Of a stretch of 64,000 nucleotides of DNA, positions 42,671 to 51,960 are shown in pieces (the stretch's first letter is position 1; each line of letters opens with the position of its first letter). The stretch is from the NCBI GenBank assembly GCA_038534195.1, contig JBCAXE010000015.1, forward strand, positions 9,694-73,693, read 5' to 3'. The notes beneath the pieces were generated by a model that searched no databases, was not told the origin of the DNA, and worked only from the letters and a program-made list of their open reading frames with translations. The stretch is from JAJFFW01 sp038534195. GTDB taxonomy: Bacteria > Pseudomonadota > Alphaproteobacteria > Caulobacterales > Parvularculaceae. The translations under genes were made by a program, and so were the position numbers.

Positions 42671-44590
42671 ATGCGCAAGTCAAACTTGGCTGACAGTTTT
42701 GAGAGTACTCTTGATAATGCTCAAATTCACGACGAGCAGGAAAACATTCCCACCAATCAATCTGGTAATCGTACTTTTCGCGATGTTCTCAAGGCCGCCG
42801 TCTCCCGGCGGACAATCATGCAAGGAACGCTTGCTGGCGCCGCCACGGGTTTTCTGGCCCCGCAAGCGTTGGCGCAGGAAGGTGGTCCCGGAACAAACCC
42901 GGAGGGCGGAAATCTTTGTAACTTCACGCCGTTGACCATCGAAGAAGCGACGCAGGACGACACCCAGCCAAGCATTTCCAGCGACTATCAATATCAAGTG
43001 CTTATCCCCTGGGGCACGCCGATCGAACCCGGCGCAACTGAGGAATTCACAGGCGATCCCAATAATCGCCCAACTTCCAAACAGGCAGCTCTTCAAGTCG
43101 GTCTGGGCCATGACGGCATGTGGTTTTTTCCTGCCAGCCGCGCAACGCGGCGCATCGCCAGCGAGCGCTCCCGGAAGGGGATGCTGTGCGTGAACCACGA
43201 GTTTGGGACGAACTTTCATGTCCTCGGCAAATCCACGCCTGAAAGCCTCGAAGATGTGCGCCTCTCCCAAAATGTGCACGGCGTATCGGTTGTCGGCGTT
43301 CGCAACACAGTCAACGGCTGGGAAGTAATCCGGAGCGAAAATGCGCGGCGCATCACCGTGAACACGCCGGTCTGCTTCTCCGGTCCCGCCGCCGACTCAC
43401 CATTGTTGCAAAATCCCAGCGGCAACGTCCCGCTCGGCACGGTCAACAATTGCGGTTCCGGTCCAACGCCGTGGGGCACCTATCTCACCTGCGAAGAGAA
43501 CTTTAACGGCTATTTCGGCAGCTCCGACGACTCGATCGAATTTACCGAAGAGCAGCAGCGGATTGGCTTTTCAACACGCGGCTTCAATTACGGCTGGTAT
43601 CTATTCGACAAGCGCTTTGACCTTGCGGACCCGGACTTTGTAAACGAAGGCAACCGTTTCGGCTGGGTGGTCGAGATTGATCCGCGCGATGCATCGCAAA
43701 CACCAGTCAAGCGCACCGCGCTCGGGCGCTTCAAACATGAGGCGATCGCAATTGCGAGCAGCCGCAACGGTCGCATCGCAGCCTATATGGGCGATGATCA
43801 GCGTTTTGATTATTGCTACAAATACGTGTCCGACCGCTCCTGGCGGGACTCCATCCGCGAAGGCAAGAGCCCCCTTGATGAAGGGCGCCTCTTTGTGGCG
43901 CGGTTTAATGACGACAATACAGGCGACTGGCTTGAATTGACGATCGACAACCCCGATCTGGCGGCGCGGTTCGACAACCAAGCTGAAGTCCTGATCAACG
44001 CTCGCCTCGCGGCGGACATCCTCGGCGCAACACCCATGGATCGGCCGGAGTGGACGACAATCGGTGCGAACGGCGAAGTCTATTGGACGCTGACGAATAA
44101 TTCGCAGCGCACCGAACCGAACGCCGCGAACCCGCAAGCCCCGAATAGAGACGGCCATATCATTCGCACGGTCGACGCTGATGATTTCCTTGGCGATACT
44201 TTCACCTGGGAAATCTATCTCCTTGCATCGGACACGCGCGGCACGCCAGGCGTCTTCACTGATCCTGACGCCGCCTACGCAGACCCGTTTGGCCGGCTCT
44301 TCATCGGCACTGATGGCGGCCAGCCGGACGGCCTTCAGGATCAACTGGTGGTGTTCGACACAACAACCGAAACACCAACGCCAAAGCGGTTGCTCACGGG
44401 CGTCGTCAGCGACGAGATCACTGGCTGGGCTGTGACGCCCGATTTCCGGACAGCGTTTACAAACATCCAGCATCCGGGCAGCGGCGATCCGAGCCGTACG
44501 AATTTTCCAGCGGCGACAGACGGTGTGACCATCCCACGCGATTGCACCCTCGTGATCACGCGTAAGAATGGCGGCGTCGTCGGTTCGTAA
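42671..44590 (+). CDS. phoX: PhoX-family alkaline phosphatase
   Basis: A 639-residue secreted phosphatase that releases phosphate from organic esters, using Ca and Fe. A Tat signal is seen (SRRTIMQGTLAG at 45-56, cleavage near ALAQ 66-69). The mature part has the PhoX features CVNHEFGTN, TPWGTYLTCEENFNGYF, RFKHEAIAIA and YMGDDQRFDY. The ATG at 42671 has ACGGAG 7 bases upstream; the frame stays open 57 bases further up. Upstream half-sites suggest PhoB control, and a strong terminator follows, so it is a single-gene unit. Confidence 0.93.
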   Translation: MRKSNLADSFESTLDNAQIHDEQENIPTNQSGNRTFRDVLKAAVSRRTIMQGTLAGAATGFLAPQALAQEGGPGTNPEGGNLCNFTPLTIEEATQDDTQPSISSDYQYQVLIPWGTPIEPGATEEFTGDPNNRPTSKQAALQVGLGHDGMWFFPASRATRRIASERSRKGMLCVNHEFGTNFHVLGKSTPESLEDVRLSQNVHGVSVVGVRNTVNGWEVIRSENARRITVNTPVCFSGPAADSPLLQNPSGNVPLGTVNNCGSGPTPWGTYLTCEENFNGYFGSSDDSIEFTEEQQRIGFSTRGFNYGWYLFDKRFDLADPDFVNEGNRFGWVVEIDPRDASQTPVKRTALGRFKHEAIAIASSRNGRIAAYMGDDQRFDYCYKYVSDRSWRDSIREGKSPLDEGRLFVARFNDDNTGDWLELTIDNPDLAARFDNQAEVLINARLAADILGATPMDRPEWTTIGANGEVYWTLTNNSQRTEPNAANPQAPNRDGHIIRTVDADDFLGDTFTWEIYLLASDTRGTPGVFTDPDAAYADPFGRLFIGTDGGQPDGLQDQLVVFDTTTETPTPKRLLTGVVSDEITGWAVTPDFRTAFTNIQHPGSGDPSRTNFPAATDGVTIPRDCTLVITRKNGGVVGS

Positions 44591-44616
44591 CCGCGCCGAC
44601 ATATGGGGGAAGAGAG

Positions 44617-44645
44617 AAGGGTGAGGCGCCGCCTCACCCTTTTTC
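44617..44645 (+). terminator. Rho-independent terminator of phoX
   Basis: GGGTGAGGC (44619-44627) pairs perfectly with GCCTCACCC (44631-44639) around a 3-base loop, followed by TTTTTCTTT. Located 29 bases after the phoX stop. Confidence 0.92.
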
Positions 44646-44732
44646 TTTGGTAAAGGGGCTTAACCGCCGCCTTTCGCCGGGCGCAAAAAGCGCGTATGAG
44701 CGCGCTTTTCGCACTGGCAAGACCCTGTTTCC

Positions 44733-45926
44733 ATGAACGCCTCAACCAAGACGACCGATCCCTTGCGCATTGCGCTCTTCTCCGGGAACTACAACTACGT
44801 GATGGACGGACCGGTGCGCGCCCTCAACAAGCTGATCGGTCACCTTAATGCGCGCGGCCATCAAACGCTGGTGTTTGCGCCGACCGTGAAAGAACCAGCA
44901 TTCCAACATGAAGGAACGCTGATCTCTGTGCCGTCAATCGCCCTGCCCGGCTCGCGGAGCGAATATCGCATCGGCCTCGGTATTCACGGCAAACTAAAGG
45001 AAAAGCTGGATGACTTCGCCCCGACGCTCATCCATCTATCGGCGCCGGATTATATTGGGCATACGGCGCTGAAATACGCACAAGCGCGCGGCATACCCGC
45101 GGTCGCCTCTTTCCACACACGGTTCGATACATATCCGCGTTATTACGGCGCAAAATGGCTGGAGCGATATCTCACCGCTTATATGCGCCGGTTTTATGGC
45201 GGATGCGAGCACGTTTATCCGCCCTCTCAATCGATGGCGGACGAACTAAAAACCGACGGCATCGGCGATGATATCCGGATCTGGGCGCGCGGCGTCGACA
45301 GCGAGCTATTCAACCCTGCGCGCCGCGATCTGACTTGGCGGCGCGCGCACGGCGTCGACGACACCGATATTCTGGTTGTTTTTGTTGGCCGCGTAGTTCT
45401 TGAAAAAGGCATCGACGTCTTCGCGGACGCGGTCATACAAGCGGCGGCGCAAAATAAGCGGATCAAAGCGCTCGTTGTCGGCGAAGGCCCTGAGCGACCT
45501 CGCTTTCAGGAAAAACTTCCATCGGGCGTTTTCACCGGTTATCAGCAGGGGGAAGATCTGGCGCGCGCTTACGCTAGCGCCGACATTTTCTTTAATCCGA
45601 GCATTACCGAAACATTCGGGAACGTAACGCTGGAAGCGATGGCGAGCGGGCTCGCCTCGGTTTGCGCGCGCGCGTCGGGCAGCCGCTCTTTGGTGGAAGA
45701 TGGCGTCACCGGTCTCCTGTCCCCGAGCGAAAACGGGGCTGACGGCTTTGCGCGTTGTCTCATCGAATTGGGAACCGACGACGATCGGCGGCGGGAGATG
45801 GGCGAAACCGCGCGGCGGCGCAGCCTGGACTTTAGCTGGCCCGCGATCCTCGACGGATTGATTGAGAATTACCGCGAGGCGATCGTTGCCCATGCCCGGA
45901 GAAACCAGCCTGAGCGTCATGCTTGA
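44733..45926 (+). CDS. GT4-family glycosyltransferase
   Basis: A 397-residue GT-B fold transferase. The N-terminal domain has the acceptor-side YNYVMDGPVRALNKLIGHL, and the C-terminal domain the nucleotide-sugar site VFVGRVVLEKGIDVF and the EX7E motif in NPSITETFGNVTLEAMASG. It resembles SQD2/MgtA/PimB-like glycolipid transferases that act on diacylglycerol or phosphatidylinositol-type lipids; donor and acceptor cannot be assigned. No membrane helix. Overlaps the next gene, a flippase-like membrane protein, which supports a glycolipid role. Confidence 0.85.
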   Translation: MNASTKTTDPLRIALFSGNYNYVMDGPVRALNKLIGHLNARGHQTLVFAPTVKEPAFQHEGTLISVPSIALPGSRSEYRIGLGIHGKLKEKLDDFAPTLIHLSAPDYIGHTALKYAQARGIPAVASFHTRFDTYPRYYGAKWLERYLTAYMRRFYGGCEHVYPPSQSMADELKTDGIGDDIRIWARGVDSELFNPARRDLTWRRAHGVDDTDILVVFVGRVVLEKGIDVFADAVIQAAAQNKRIKALVVGEGPERPRFQEKLPSGVFTGYQQGEDLARAYASADIFFNPSITETFGNVTLEAMASGLASVCARASGSRSLVEDGVTGLLSPSENGADGFARCLIELGTDDDRRREMGETARRRSLDFSWPAILDGLIENYREAIVAHARRNQPERHA

Positions 45927-46887
45927 ACGGTCACAGCGCGAAAAGGTCGTCAGTTTCTGGCGTGAATTTCGAGAACGGCCGGCCGTACGCCGGACGCTTT
46001 CGATCATTCAATATTCGCTGCTCGCTGCGATCGTCGTCTACTTGCTGTATCGATTTTCGCAGGTCGGCTGGGGCGAAGTCATCGGCGCTTTGCCGACCTC
46101 GCCATGGTTTTATCTTTTCTTCGCTTTGCGATTTCTAACGCTGCCGGTTTCGGAATTGGCGATCTACGAAATGATCTGGAGGGTCCCATTGTGGCGTTAC
46201 TTTCCAGTATTCGTCCGTAAACGGGTCTATAATTTTGCCGTCATGGGATATTCGGGCGAGGCGTTTTTGACATTATGGGCGCGCCGCACTTTACCGTTAA
46301 GCACGCCGACGGTTGTTGTGGGGGTGAAGGACAACAATCTTCTCTCAGCACTCGCTTCAAACCTTTCAACGGTCATTGTGATCGTTATTGTCGCCGCCCT
46401 CGGCACTTTGTCGGAAAGCCTCAGGTCCCTGCCGCCAGGCACGGCGTTTCTGTTCGCCGCGGCGTTTACGACGGCGCTCACCCTGTCGATCGCCGTCCTC
46501 TTGTTTCGCAATAAGCTGATCGCCCTTTCATCCCGAAAGATGGCGGCGCTGATGGGGGTACATGTCTCACGGACCTTTCTCATCTTGCTGCTGCATGCGG
46601 GCATGTACGCAGCGGCGCTCCCCGAAGCGCCGATCAGCGCATGGTTAATGTTTTTGGCGCTGCAATTGGTTCTGAGCCGTATCCCTTTCATTCCAAATCA
46701 GGATCTTGTCTTTCTCGGCGCGGCACTTTCTTTGTCGTCCATCGTCGGCGCGTCGGAGGCGGCCGTCGCCGGCATGTTGCTGGCGGAGGCCGGGCTCTCT
46801 CAATTGGTGAATTTTTCTTTGTTTTTCGCCACGGCCTATCTCGCGCAACATGACAAGACCGCGTCGACCGGCGCTAGGGGCACATGA
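45919..46887 (+). CDS. flippase-like / LPG-synthase-like membrane protein
   Basis: A 322-residue integral membrane protein with about seven to eight hydrophobic segments (for example YSLLAAIVVYLLYRF, WFYLFFALRFLTLPV, VIVIVIVAALGTL, LILLLHAGMYAAALP). Layout resembles the lysylphosphatidylglycerol synthase transmembrane (flippase-like) family without its catalytic domain. Substrate unknown. The start at 45919 overlaps the glycosyltransferase stop by 8 bases; an ATG at 45892 is possible. Coupling suggests it moves or extends the glycosyltransferase product. Confidence 0.75.
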   Translation: MLERSQREKVVSFWREFRERPAVRRTLSIIQYSLLAAIVVYLLYRFSQVGWGEVIGALPTSPWFYLFFALRFLTLPVSELAIYEMIWRVPLWRYFPVFVRKRVYNFAVMGYSGEAFLTLWARRTLPLSTPTVVVGVKDNNLLSALASNLSTVIVIVIVAALGTLSESLRSLPPGTAFLFAAAFTTALTLSIAVLLFRNKLIALSSRKMAALMGVHVSRTFLILLLHAGMYAAALPEAPISAWLMFLALQLVLSRIPFIPNQDLVFLGAALSLSSIVGASEAAVAGMLLAEAGLSQLVNFSLFFATAYLAQHDKTASTGARGT

Positions 46888-47025
46888 GATCGTGACCATG
46901 CCGGCCTTCAGCGGCCATGAAACGGCGCTTTCCCGCGGCCATGGATTTCGCTACAAGAACAGTCCGTGGCCGCGCCCGACCAGCGGCGTTAAAACGACAC
47001 TAAAAGGTCCGCAATCGCGACGCAC

Positions 47026-48219
47026 ATGGGTTTGATCGACCGTTATATTCTGCGCACCGTCGCGACGCCGCTCCTCATCGCTCTTTGCATCGCCGGCATG
47101 TTGCTCCTGCTTGAGCAAATGTTGCGGTTGTTCGATTTCGTCATCGCAGAGCAAGGACCAGTTGATGTTGTCTGGCGCATGCTTGCGAACCTCCTGCCCC
47201 ACTATCTCGGACTGGCGCTGCCGCTCGGCACCTTCATCGGGATTTTGCTGGCCTTTCGAAATTTGTCGCTTTCGAGCGAACTGGACGCGCTCAACGCCAG
47301 CGGCGCTTCTTCCTTCCGCCTGATGCGCCCAATCTACGGATTGATGCTGGTCTTGATGGTCTTTGACTTTTTGCTGGTCTCTTACATTCAGCCCTATGCG
47401 CAATATCAATACAAACAAATCCGTTTTGACGTGACGAGCGGGGCGCTCGGTATAAAAATTCCGCAAGGGGAGTTTGTCGACATCGCCGACAACGTCACGA
47501 TCCGGCTGGGTGCGATTAACCCCGAAACCCGTGAGGCGGAGGATATTTTTCTGGAGCAGCGGCGGGCCACTGGCGCCAAGACCGTCATCACCGCCGAGAA
47601 CGGCGTCATCTCCACGACGCCGGATGTGACCAAACTGAACTTGCGCTTAAAGAACGGACGTCAGCTGGCGATCGACGCCGAGGGCGCGACCGTCACCGCC
47701 GGCAGCTACGAAGTGTTCGACCTTGAGCTTGATTTACCTTCGATTGGCGTCTTTCGGGAACGCGGCGACGACGAACGCGAAGCGACGTTTCATGAAATTC
47801 TCGCCTTTCTCAACAGCGAGACACAAACGAGCTCGCCGCTTTGGCACAATTACCGCGCGGGACTGCACTGGCGGATCATTCATCCGCTCACCTTTCTTTT
47901 TATGCCCATCCTCGCAATCGCCATGGGCGTGACGGGGCGGCGGCGCGCCTCGAATATCAAGCCGATCCTCGGCGTTGCGATCCTGATCGTTTATCATGAA
48001 CTTCTGGAAGAATGGGGCCAGGTTGTCGCGGGAGACGGTGTCTTGTCGCCCTATATTTCCATGTGGGGCCTTCTGATCATCTTTGCAGGGGTCAGCGTTT
48101 ATCTCTATCGAAGCTCCATCGATCAGGCGCGCGTTGCGAAAGTGGAGAGCCGGCGCAAAACGCCGCCGGTGCGCGTACTGGGCGACACCGTGTCGCCGAG
48201 CCGGAGCGCTGCTGAGTGA
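47026..48219 (+). CDS. lptF: LPS export permease LptF
   Basis: Inner-membrane subunit of the LptB2FG transporter that extracts LPS. The 397-residue product has three N-terminal membrane helices (about residues 12-32, 55-75, 100-120), a periplasmic beta-jellyroll domain (about 125-265, VRLGAINPETREAEDIF region) and three C-terminal helices after WRIIHPLTFLFMPILAI. It couples to lptG through a 4-base overlap. Upstream, 138 bases of unassigned DNA separate it from the flippase-like gene. Confidence 0.94.
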   Translation: MGLIDRYILRTVATPLLIALCIAGMLLLLEQMLRLFDFVIAEQGPVDVVWRMLANLLPHYLGLALPLGTFIGILLAFRNLSLSSELDALNASGASSFRLMRPIYGLMLVLMVFDFLLVSYIQPYAQYQYKQIRFDVTSGALGIKIPQGEFVDIADNVTIRLGAINPETREAEDIFLEQRRATGAKTVITAENGVISTTPDVTKLNLRLKNGRQLAIDAEGATVTAGSYEVFDLELDLPSIGVFRERGDDEREATFHEILAFLNSETQTSSPLWHNYRAGLHWRIIHPLTFLFMPILAIAMGVTGRRRASNIKPILGVAILIVYHELLEEWGQVVAGDGVLSPYISMWGLLIIFAGVSVYLYRSSIDQARVAKVESRRKTPPVRVLGDTVSPSRSAAE

Positions 48220-49307
48220 ACAACGTCAACACGATTTTCACTTTCTATCTCGGGCGTCAATTCGTCGCCCGGTTTTTGGCGTTCCTCGCATTTTTCGTCA
48301 TCATTTTGCAGATGCTCGATCTCTTGAATGAGTCCGACGCCATCCTCGCCGCCGATGGCGCAGGCGTTTCTTCCGTGTTCGATTATATCGCGATGCGCAG
48401 CCCTCAGATTGTCAGCCAGTTTGCACCGTTCGCCGCCCTACTGGCGATTGTGATCACCCTGGCGATGCTGAACCACACGAGCGAAATTACGATCATGCGC
48501 GCCGCGGGCATGTCGGTGCACCGGGTTTTATTCCCAATTGGATTTGTCTGTTTTCTCGTATCGGTGGCGCATTTCACTTTCCACGAAACCATCGTCGTGC
48601 CGTCTACAGAAAAACTCGCTTACTGGCAGGCGAATGATTACGCTGTCGATCTGCCGCCTGATAAAGGAACGCGAACGGATGTGCGGCTGAGTTATAACGG
48701 CGAATTCATTCGAGCCGAAAGCGCCGCGCGCATTGGCGACACGGTTCGCCTAAACGATGTCGTGATCGACCGGCTTGACGCGAACGGTTTGATCTCAGGC
48801 GTGGTCGAAGCAAAATCGGCGCTCTTTATCAATAACGGTTGGCAACTCTTTGGCGTCATCGACCATGACGGCAAAACGCTGCAGACGACCCGCGTCGATA
48901 ATCGTGAATGGGCGACGAACCTGAACCCCGAACTTCTGTTTGCGCTTTCGCTGAAGCCGGACCGCACGCCGATGGGCGACCTCGTCAAAAAAATCGGCCA
49001 GCTTCGCGCCGACGGCGCAGATACGCGGGCGGCCGCCACGTCGTTTCTGGCTCGCTTTTCGAAACCCCTATCGACGCTCGTCATGCCGCTTCTCGGCGCC
49101 ATTGCGGGCTTCGGCGTTGCTCGCCAGGGCGCCCAACTGACGCGGGCCGCGATCGGCGCGAGCCTCGGGTTTGGTTATTTCGTCTTTGAAAACATGGCGC
49201 TAGCCTTGGGTAAGCTCGGTGTCCTCCCAGCGATGGTCGGCGCTTTCTTTCCCTTCGCTCTCTTTATGGTCGTCGGGTTCGCGATCCTGCTGACCATGGA
49301 GACCTAG
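48216..49307 (+). CDS. lptG: LPS export permease LptG
   Basis: Second permease of LptB2FG. The 363-residue product begins MNNVNTIFTFYLGRQF, has the six-helix LptF/G layout with LAMLNHTSEITIMRAAGMS in the coupling-helix region facing LptB, a periplasmic jellyroll, and C-terminal helices. The start is a GTG overlapping the lptF stop as GTGA. lptD and surA, which often follow in Alphaproteobacteria, are absent here; cfa lies 17 bases away on the other strand. Confidence 0.94.
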   Translation: MNNVNTIFTFYLGRQFVARFLAFLAFFVIILQMLDLLNESDAILAADGAGVSSVFDYIAMRSPQIVSQFAPFAALLAIVITLAMLNHTSEITIMRAAGMSVHRVLFPIGFVCFLVSVAHFTFHETIVVPSTEKLAYWQANDYAVDLPPDKGTRTDVRLSYNGEFIRAESAARIGDTVRLNDVVIDRLDANGLISGVVEAKSALFINNGWQLFGVIDHDGKTLQTTRVDNREWATNLNPELLFALSLKPDRTPMGDLVKKIGQLRADGADTRAAATSFLARFSKPLSTLVMPLLGAIAGFGVARQGAQLTRAAIGASLGFGYFVFENMALALGKLGVLPAMVGAFFPFALFMVVGFAILLTMET

Positions 49308-49324
49308 CGCTTAAAACCCAGCGC

Positions 49325-50569
49325 TTACCCATTGGCCGCCCGCAAATGTTTTTCCGCCTTGCGCATATAATCGCGCTTGATCGGCAGCGCATCGACCACC
49401 TTCGCCAACTGGATTTGAAACACGAAATGGCCGCCGTGGCGGAAGGCGAATTCCGACGTTGAGAGATAGAACTCCCACATGCGGCAGAAGCGTTCGTCGA
49501 ACATGGCGGCCGCCTCGTCGCGCTTTTCCTGAAACCGCCGATGCCATTCATTCAATGTATGCGCATAATGCATACGGAGGATTTCCGTATCAGTCACCCA
49601 GAGATCGGAACGCTCAATCGCCGCGAAGGTCTCGGACAGCGCTGGCGAATACCCGCCAGGGAAGATGTATTTACGAATCCAGGGGCCTGTCGTATTCGGT
49701 GGGCCGCGATGGCCGATAGCATGAAGAAGGGCGGCGCCGTCATCCGTCAACAGATCATAGACCTTGTTGAAGAACTCATTATAATGCGGAACGCCTACAT
49801 GCTCGAACATGCCGATTGAGACAATACGATCGAATTTTTCCTGCACGTGCCGATAATCGGCAAGCCTGAATTCAACCCGATCCTTGAGACCGCGCTCCTT
49901 GGCCCGTTCCATGGCGAGCGCTTGCTGCTCCGTTGAGAGCGTCACGCCGACGACTTCGGCCCCCGTTGCCTCCGCGAGATACATAGCCATGCCGCCCCAG
50001 CCGCAACCGATATCGAGAACGCGCATGCCCGGCTCGATCTGGAGCTTCGCAGCGATATGGCGCTGTTTCGCACGTTGCGCCCCTTCCAGATCCTGATCTT
50101 CCTGTTCGAAATAGGCGCAGGAGTAATTCATATCCGCGTCGAGGAAGAGCCGATAAAAATCATTCGAGAGATCATAATGGTGGGCGACGTTCGCGCGCGA
50201 TTTGACGACGGGGTTGTGCTGCTGAAAACGCCGCACCTTCTTCAGGCCGCCCGCCAGCGCCCGGCGCATCGGGCGGCCGCGCAGGTTTTGCGCATTGGTG
50301 TGAAACACTTTCAGGAGGTCGCGGATCGAGCCTTCCTCATAAGTGAGCGTCCCGTCCATATAAGCCTCGCCGGCGACCAACTCCGGATTGACGAAAAGGC
50401 CGGCATAGAGCTTCGGGTCATGGAGCCGGATCACAGCGCGGGGGTCAGCGCCGTCTCCATGGGCGTGTTGTTCGCCCGCCGCATCGATGATGATGAGCGA
50501 CCCCCGTTTGACGAGCCGGGACAGCATCGAATTCAACAGCTTTAAGGATCCATCTTCCACACGAGACAT
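49325..50569 (-). CDS. cfa: cyclopropane-fatty-acyl-phospholipid synthase
   Basis: Adds a methylene from SAM across cis double bonds of membrane lipid acyl chains. The 414-residue product has an N-terminal lipid-binding domain, the VAHHYDLSNDFYRLFLD block, the SAM motif VLDIGCGWGGMAMYLA and the active-site region MFEHVGVPHYNEFF with TLNEWHRRF near the C-terminus. Family membership is clear; close relatives include other fatty-acid methyltransferases. Divergent from mtaB, 48 bases apart. Confidence 0.95.
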   Translation of the reverse strand: MSRVEDGSLKLLNSMLSRLVKRGSLIIIDAAGEQHAHGDGADPRAVIRLHDPKLYAGLFVNPELVAGEAYMDGTLTYEEGSIRDLLKVFHTNAQNLRGRPMRRALAGGLKKVRRFQQHNPVVKSRANVAHHYDLSNDFYRLFLDADMNYSCAYFEQEDQDLEGAQRAKQRHIAAKLQIEPGMRVLDIGCGWGGMAMYLAEATGAEVVGVTLSTEQQALAMERAKERGLKDRVEFRLADYRHVQEKFDRIVSIGMFEHVGVPHYNEFFNKVYDLLTDDGAALLHAIGHRGPPNTTGPWIRKYIFPGGYSPALSETFAAIERSDLWVTDTEILRMHYAHTLNEWHRRFQEKRDEAAAMFDERFCRMWEFYLSTSEFAFRHGGHFVFQIQLAKVVDALPIKRDYMRKAEKHLRAANG

Positions 50570-50617
50570 GGCGTAAGCCCTTCGACAAATGAGGTTGGAC
50601 GCCTTACATAGCCGCAG

Positions 50618-51958
50618 ATGGGTAAGGCGGAAAGCATCACTGCGGGTGAAAAGCCCCTTCGTTCAAGCCAAAGAGGCGAACCGACGCTCATTACGATGGG
50701 GTGCCGGCTTAACGGCTATGAGAGCGAAGCGATGCGCGATCTTAGCGTTAAAGCGGGCGTGCGTGACGCGATCATCGTCAATTCCTGCGCTGTGACGAAT
50801 GAGGCCGTGCGCCAGACGCGCCAGTCAATCCGGCGCGCGCGCCGCGAAAACCCTCATACGAAAATCGTCGTCACCGGCTGCGCGGCGCAAATCGATCCTG
50901 AACAATTCACGGCGATGGAGGAAGTGGACGCGGTTCTCGGCAATCAGGAGAAATTAAACGCCGATGAGTGGGCGGCGCTGGCGCGCGCCGAGGAACCGGT
51001 CGTCAGCGTCAACGACATAATGTCCGTACGCGAAACGGCGGGTCACCTGATCGACGGCTATGGCGACCGCGCGCGGGCTTTCATGCAAATCCAGAACGGG
51101 TGCGATCACCGCTGCACTTTCTGCATTATTCCCTACGGACGCGGCAATTCACGGTCGACGCCAATCCACCTGGCGGTGGAGCAGGCTCAGCGCCTGGTCG
51201 ACAGCGGCCACCGCGAGATCGTGCTCACCGGCGTCGATATCACATCTTACGGCGCCGACCTTAAAGGAGCGCCAAGTCTTGGCGACCTCGTCGGCGCGAT
51301 CCTCGATCAAACGCCTGATCTTTATCAGCTCCGCCTATCGTCAATCGACGGCGCGGAAATTGACGATGCGCTGAAGGAAAGGATTGCGCACGACCAGCGC
51401 GTTGCGCCCTATTTGCATTTATCGCTGCAGGCTGGCGATGACATGATCCTGAAGCGGATGAAACGACGGCACACACGGCGGCAAGCGATCGAGTTCTGTG
51501 AAACGCTGCGATCCAAACGGCCGGACATGGCGTTCGGCGCTGACATCATCGCGGGCTTCCCGACGGAGACCGAAGAGATGTTCTCCAACTCATTGAAGCT
51601 CGTAGACGAGGCGGGGCTTCAATATTTGCACGTCTTTCCCTTTTCGCCGCGCGACGGCGCCCCGGCGGCGCGCATGCCCCAGCTCCCGCGCGCAATCATT
51701 AAGGAGCGGGCCGCGCGGCTGCGTGAGAAGGGCGATGCGGCCCACAAAACATTTCTCGATGATCTTGTGGGCCGTCGTATGGACGCCGTCGTTGAGTCCG
51801 GCGGCCGCGCGCGCCTCGGCAATTTCGCCGACGTCCGTCTCCCGGACGCCAGCGCGCTTGATGTGGGCTTGGTAATTACGGTGGCGCTTACCGCGCGCCA
51901 AGACAAAACGCTGATCGGCGCGATTGACGACGCCGGATCATTTCAAAAGCAAAGTTAG
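50618..51958 (+). CDS. mtaB: tRNA t6A37 methylthiotransferase MtaB
   Basis: Radical-SAM enzyme converting t6A37 to ms2t6A37; its substrate is made by the TsaB/TsaD system also encoded here. The 446-residue product shows the UPF0004 domain (TMGCRLNGYESE, VNSCAVTNEAVRQ, VTGCAAQIDPE) and the cluster motif CDHRCTFCIIPYGRG. The MtaB-type TMGCRLN and SCAVT motifs distinguish it from MiaB in this window. It precedes ftsY by 2 bases, the usual alphaproteobacterial order, but dapF is not upstream. Confidence 0.95.
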   Translation: MGKAESITAGEKPLRSSQRGEPTLITMGCRLNGYESEAMRDLSVKAGVRDAIIVNSCAVTNEAVRQTRQSIRRARRENPHTKIVVTGCAAQIDPEQFTAMEEVDAVLGNQEKLNADEWAALARAEEPVVSVNDIMSVRETAGHLIDGYGDRARAFMQIQNGCDHRCTFCIIPYGRGNSRSTPIHLAVEQAQRLVDSGHREIVLTGVDITSYGADLKGAPSLGDLVGAILDQTPDLYQLRLSSIDGAEIDDALKERIAHDQRVAPYLHLSLQAGDDMILKRMKRRHTRRQAIEFCETLRSKRPDMAFGADIIAGFPTETEEMFSNSLKLVDEAGLQYLHVFPFSPRDGAPAARMPQLPRAIIKERAARLREKGDAAHKTFLDDLVGRRMDAVVESGGRARLGNFADVRLPDASALDVGLVITVALTARQDKTLIGAIDDAGSFQKQS

Positions 51959-51960
51959 TT

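Noticed and set aside
46888..47025. Possible gene or RNA between the flippase-like gene and lptF
   Set aside because: No frame with RBS, no terminator and no stable conserved-looking hairpin was seen; probably only the lptF leader.
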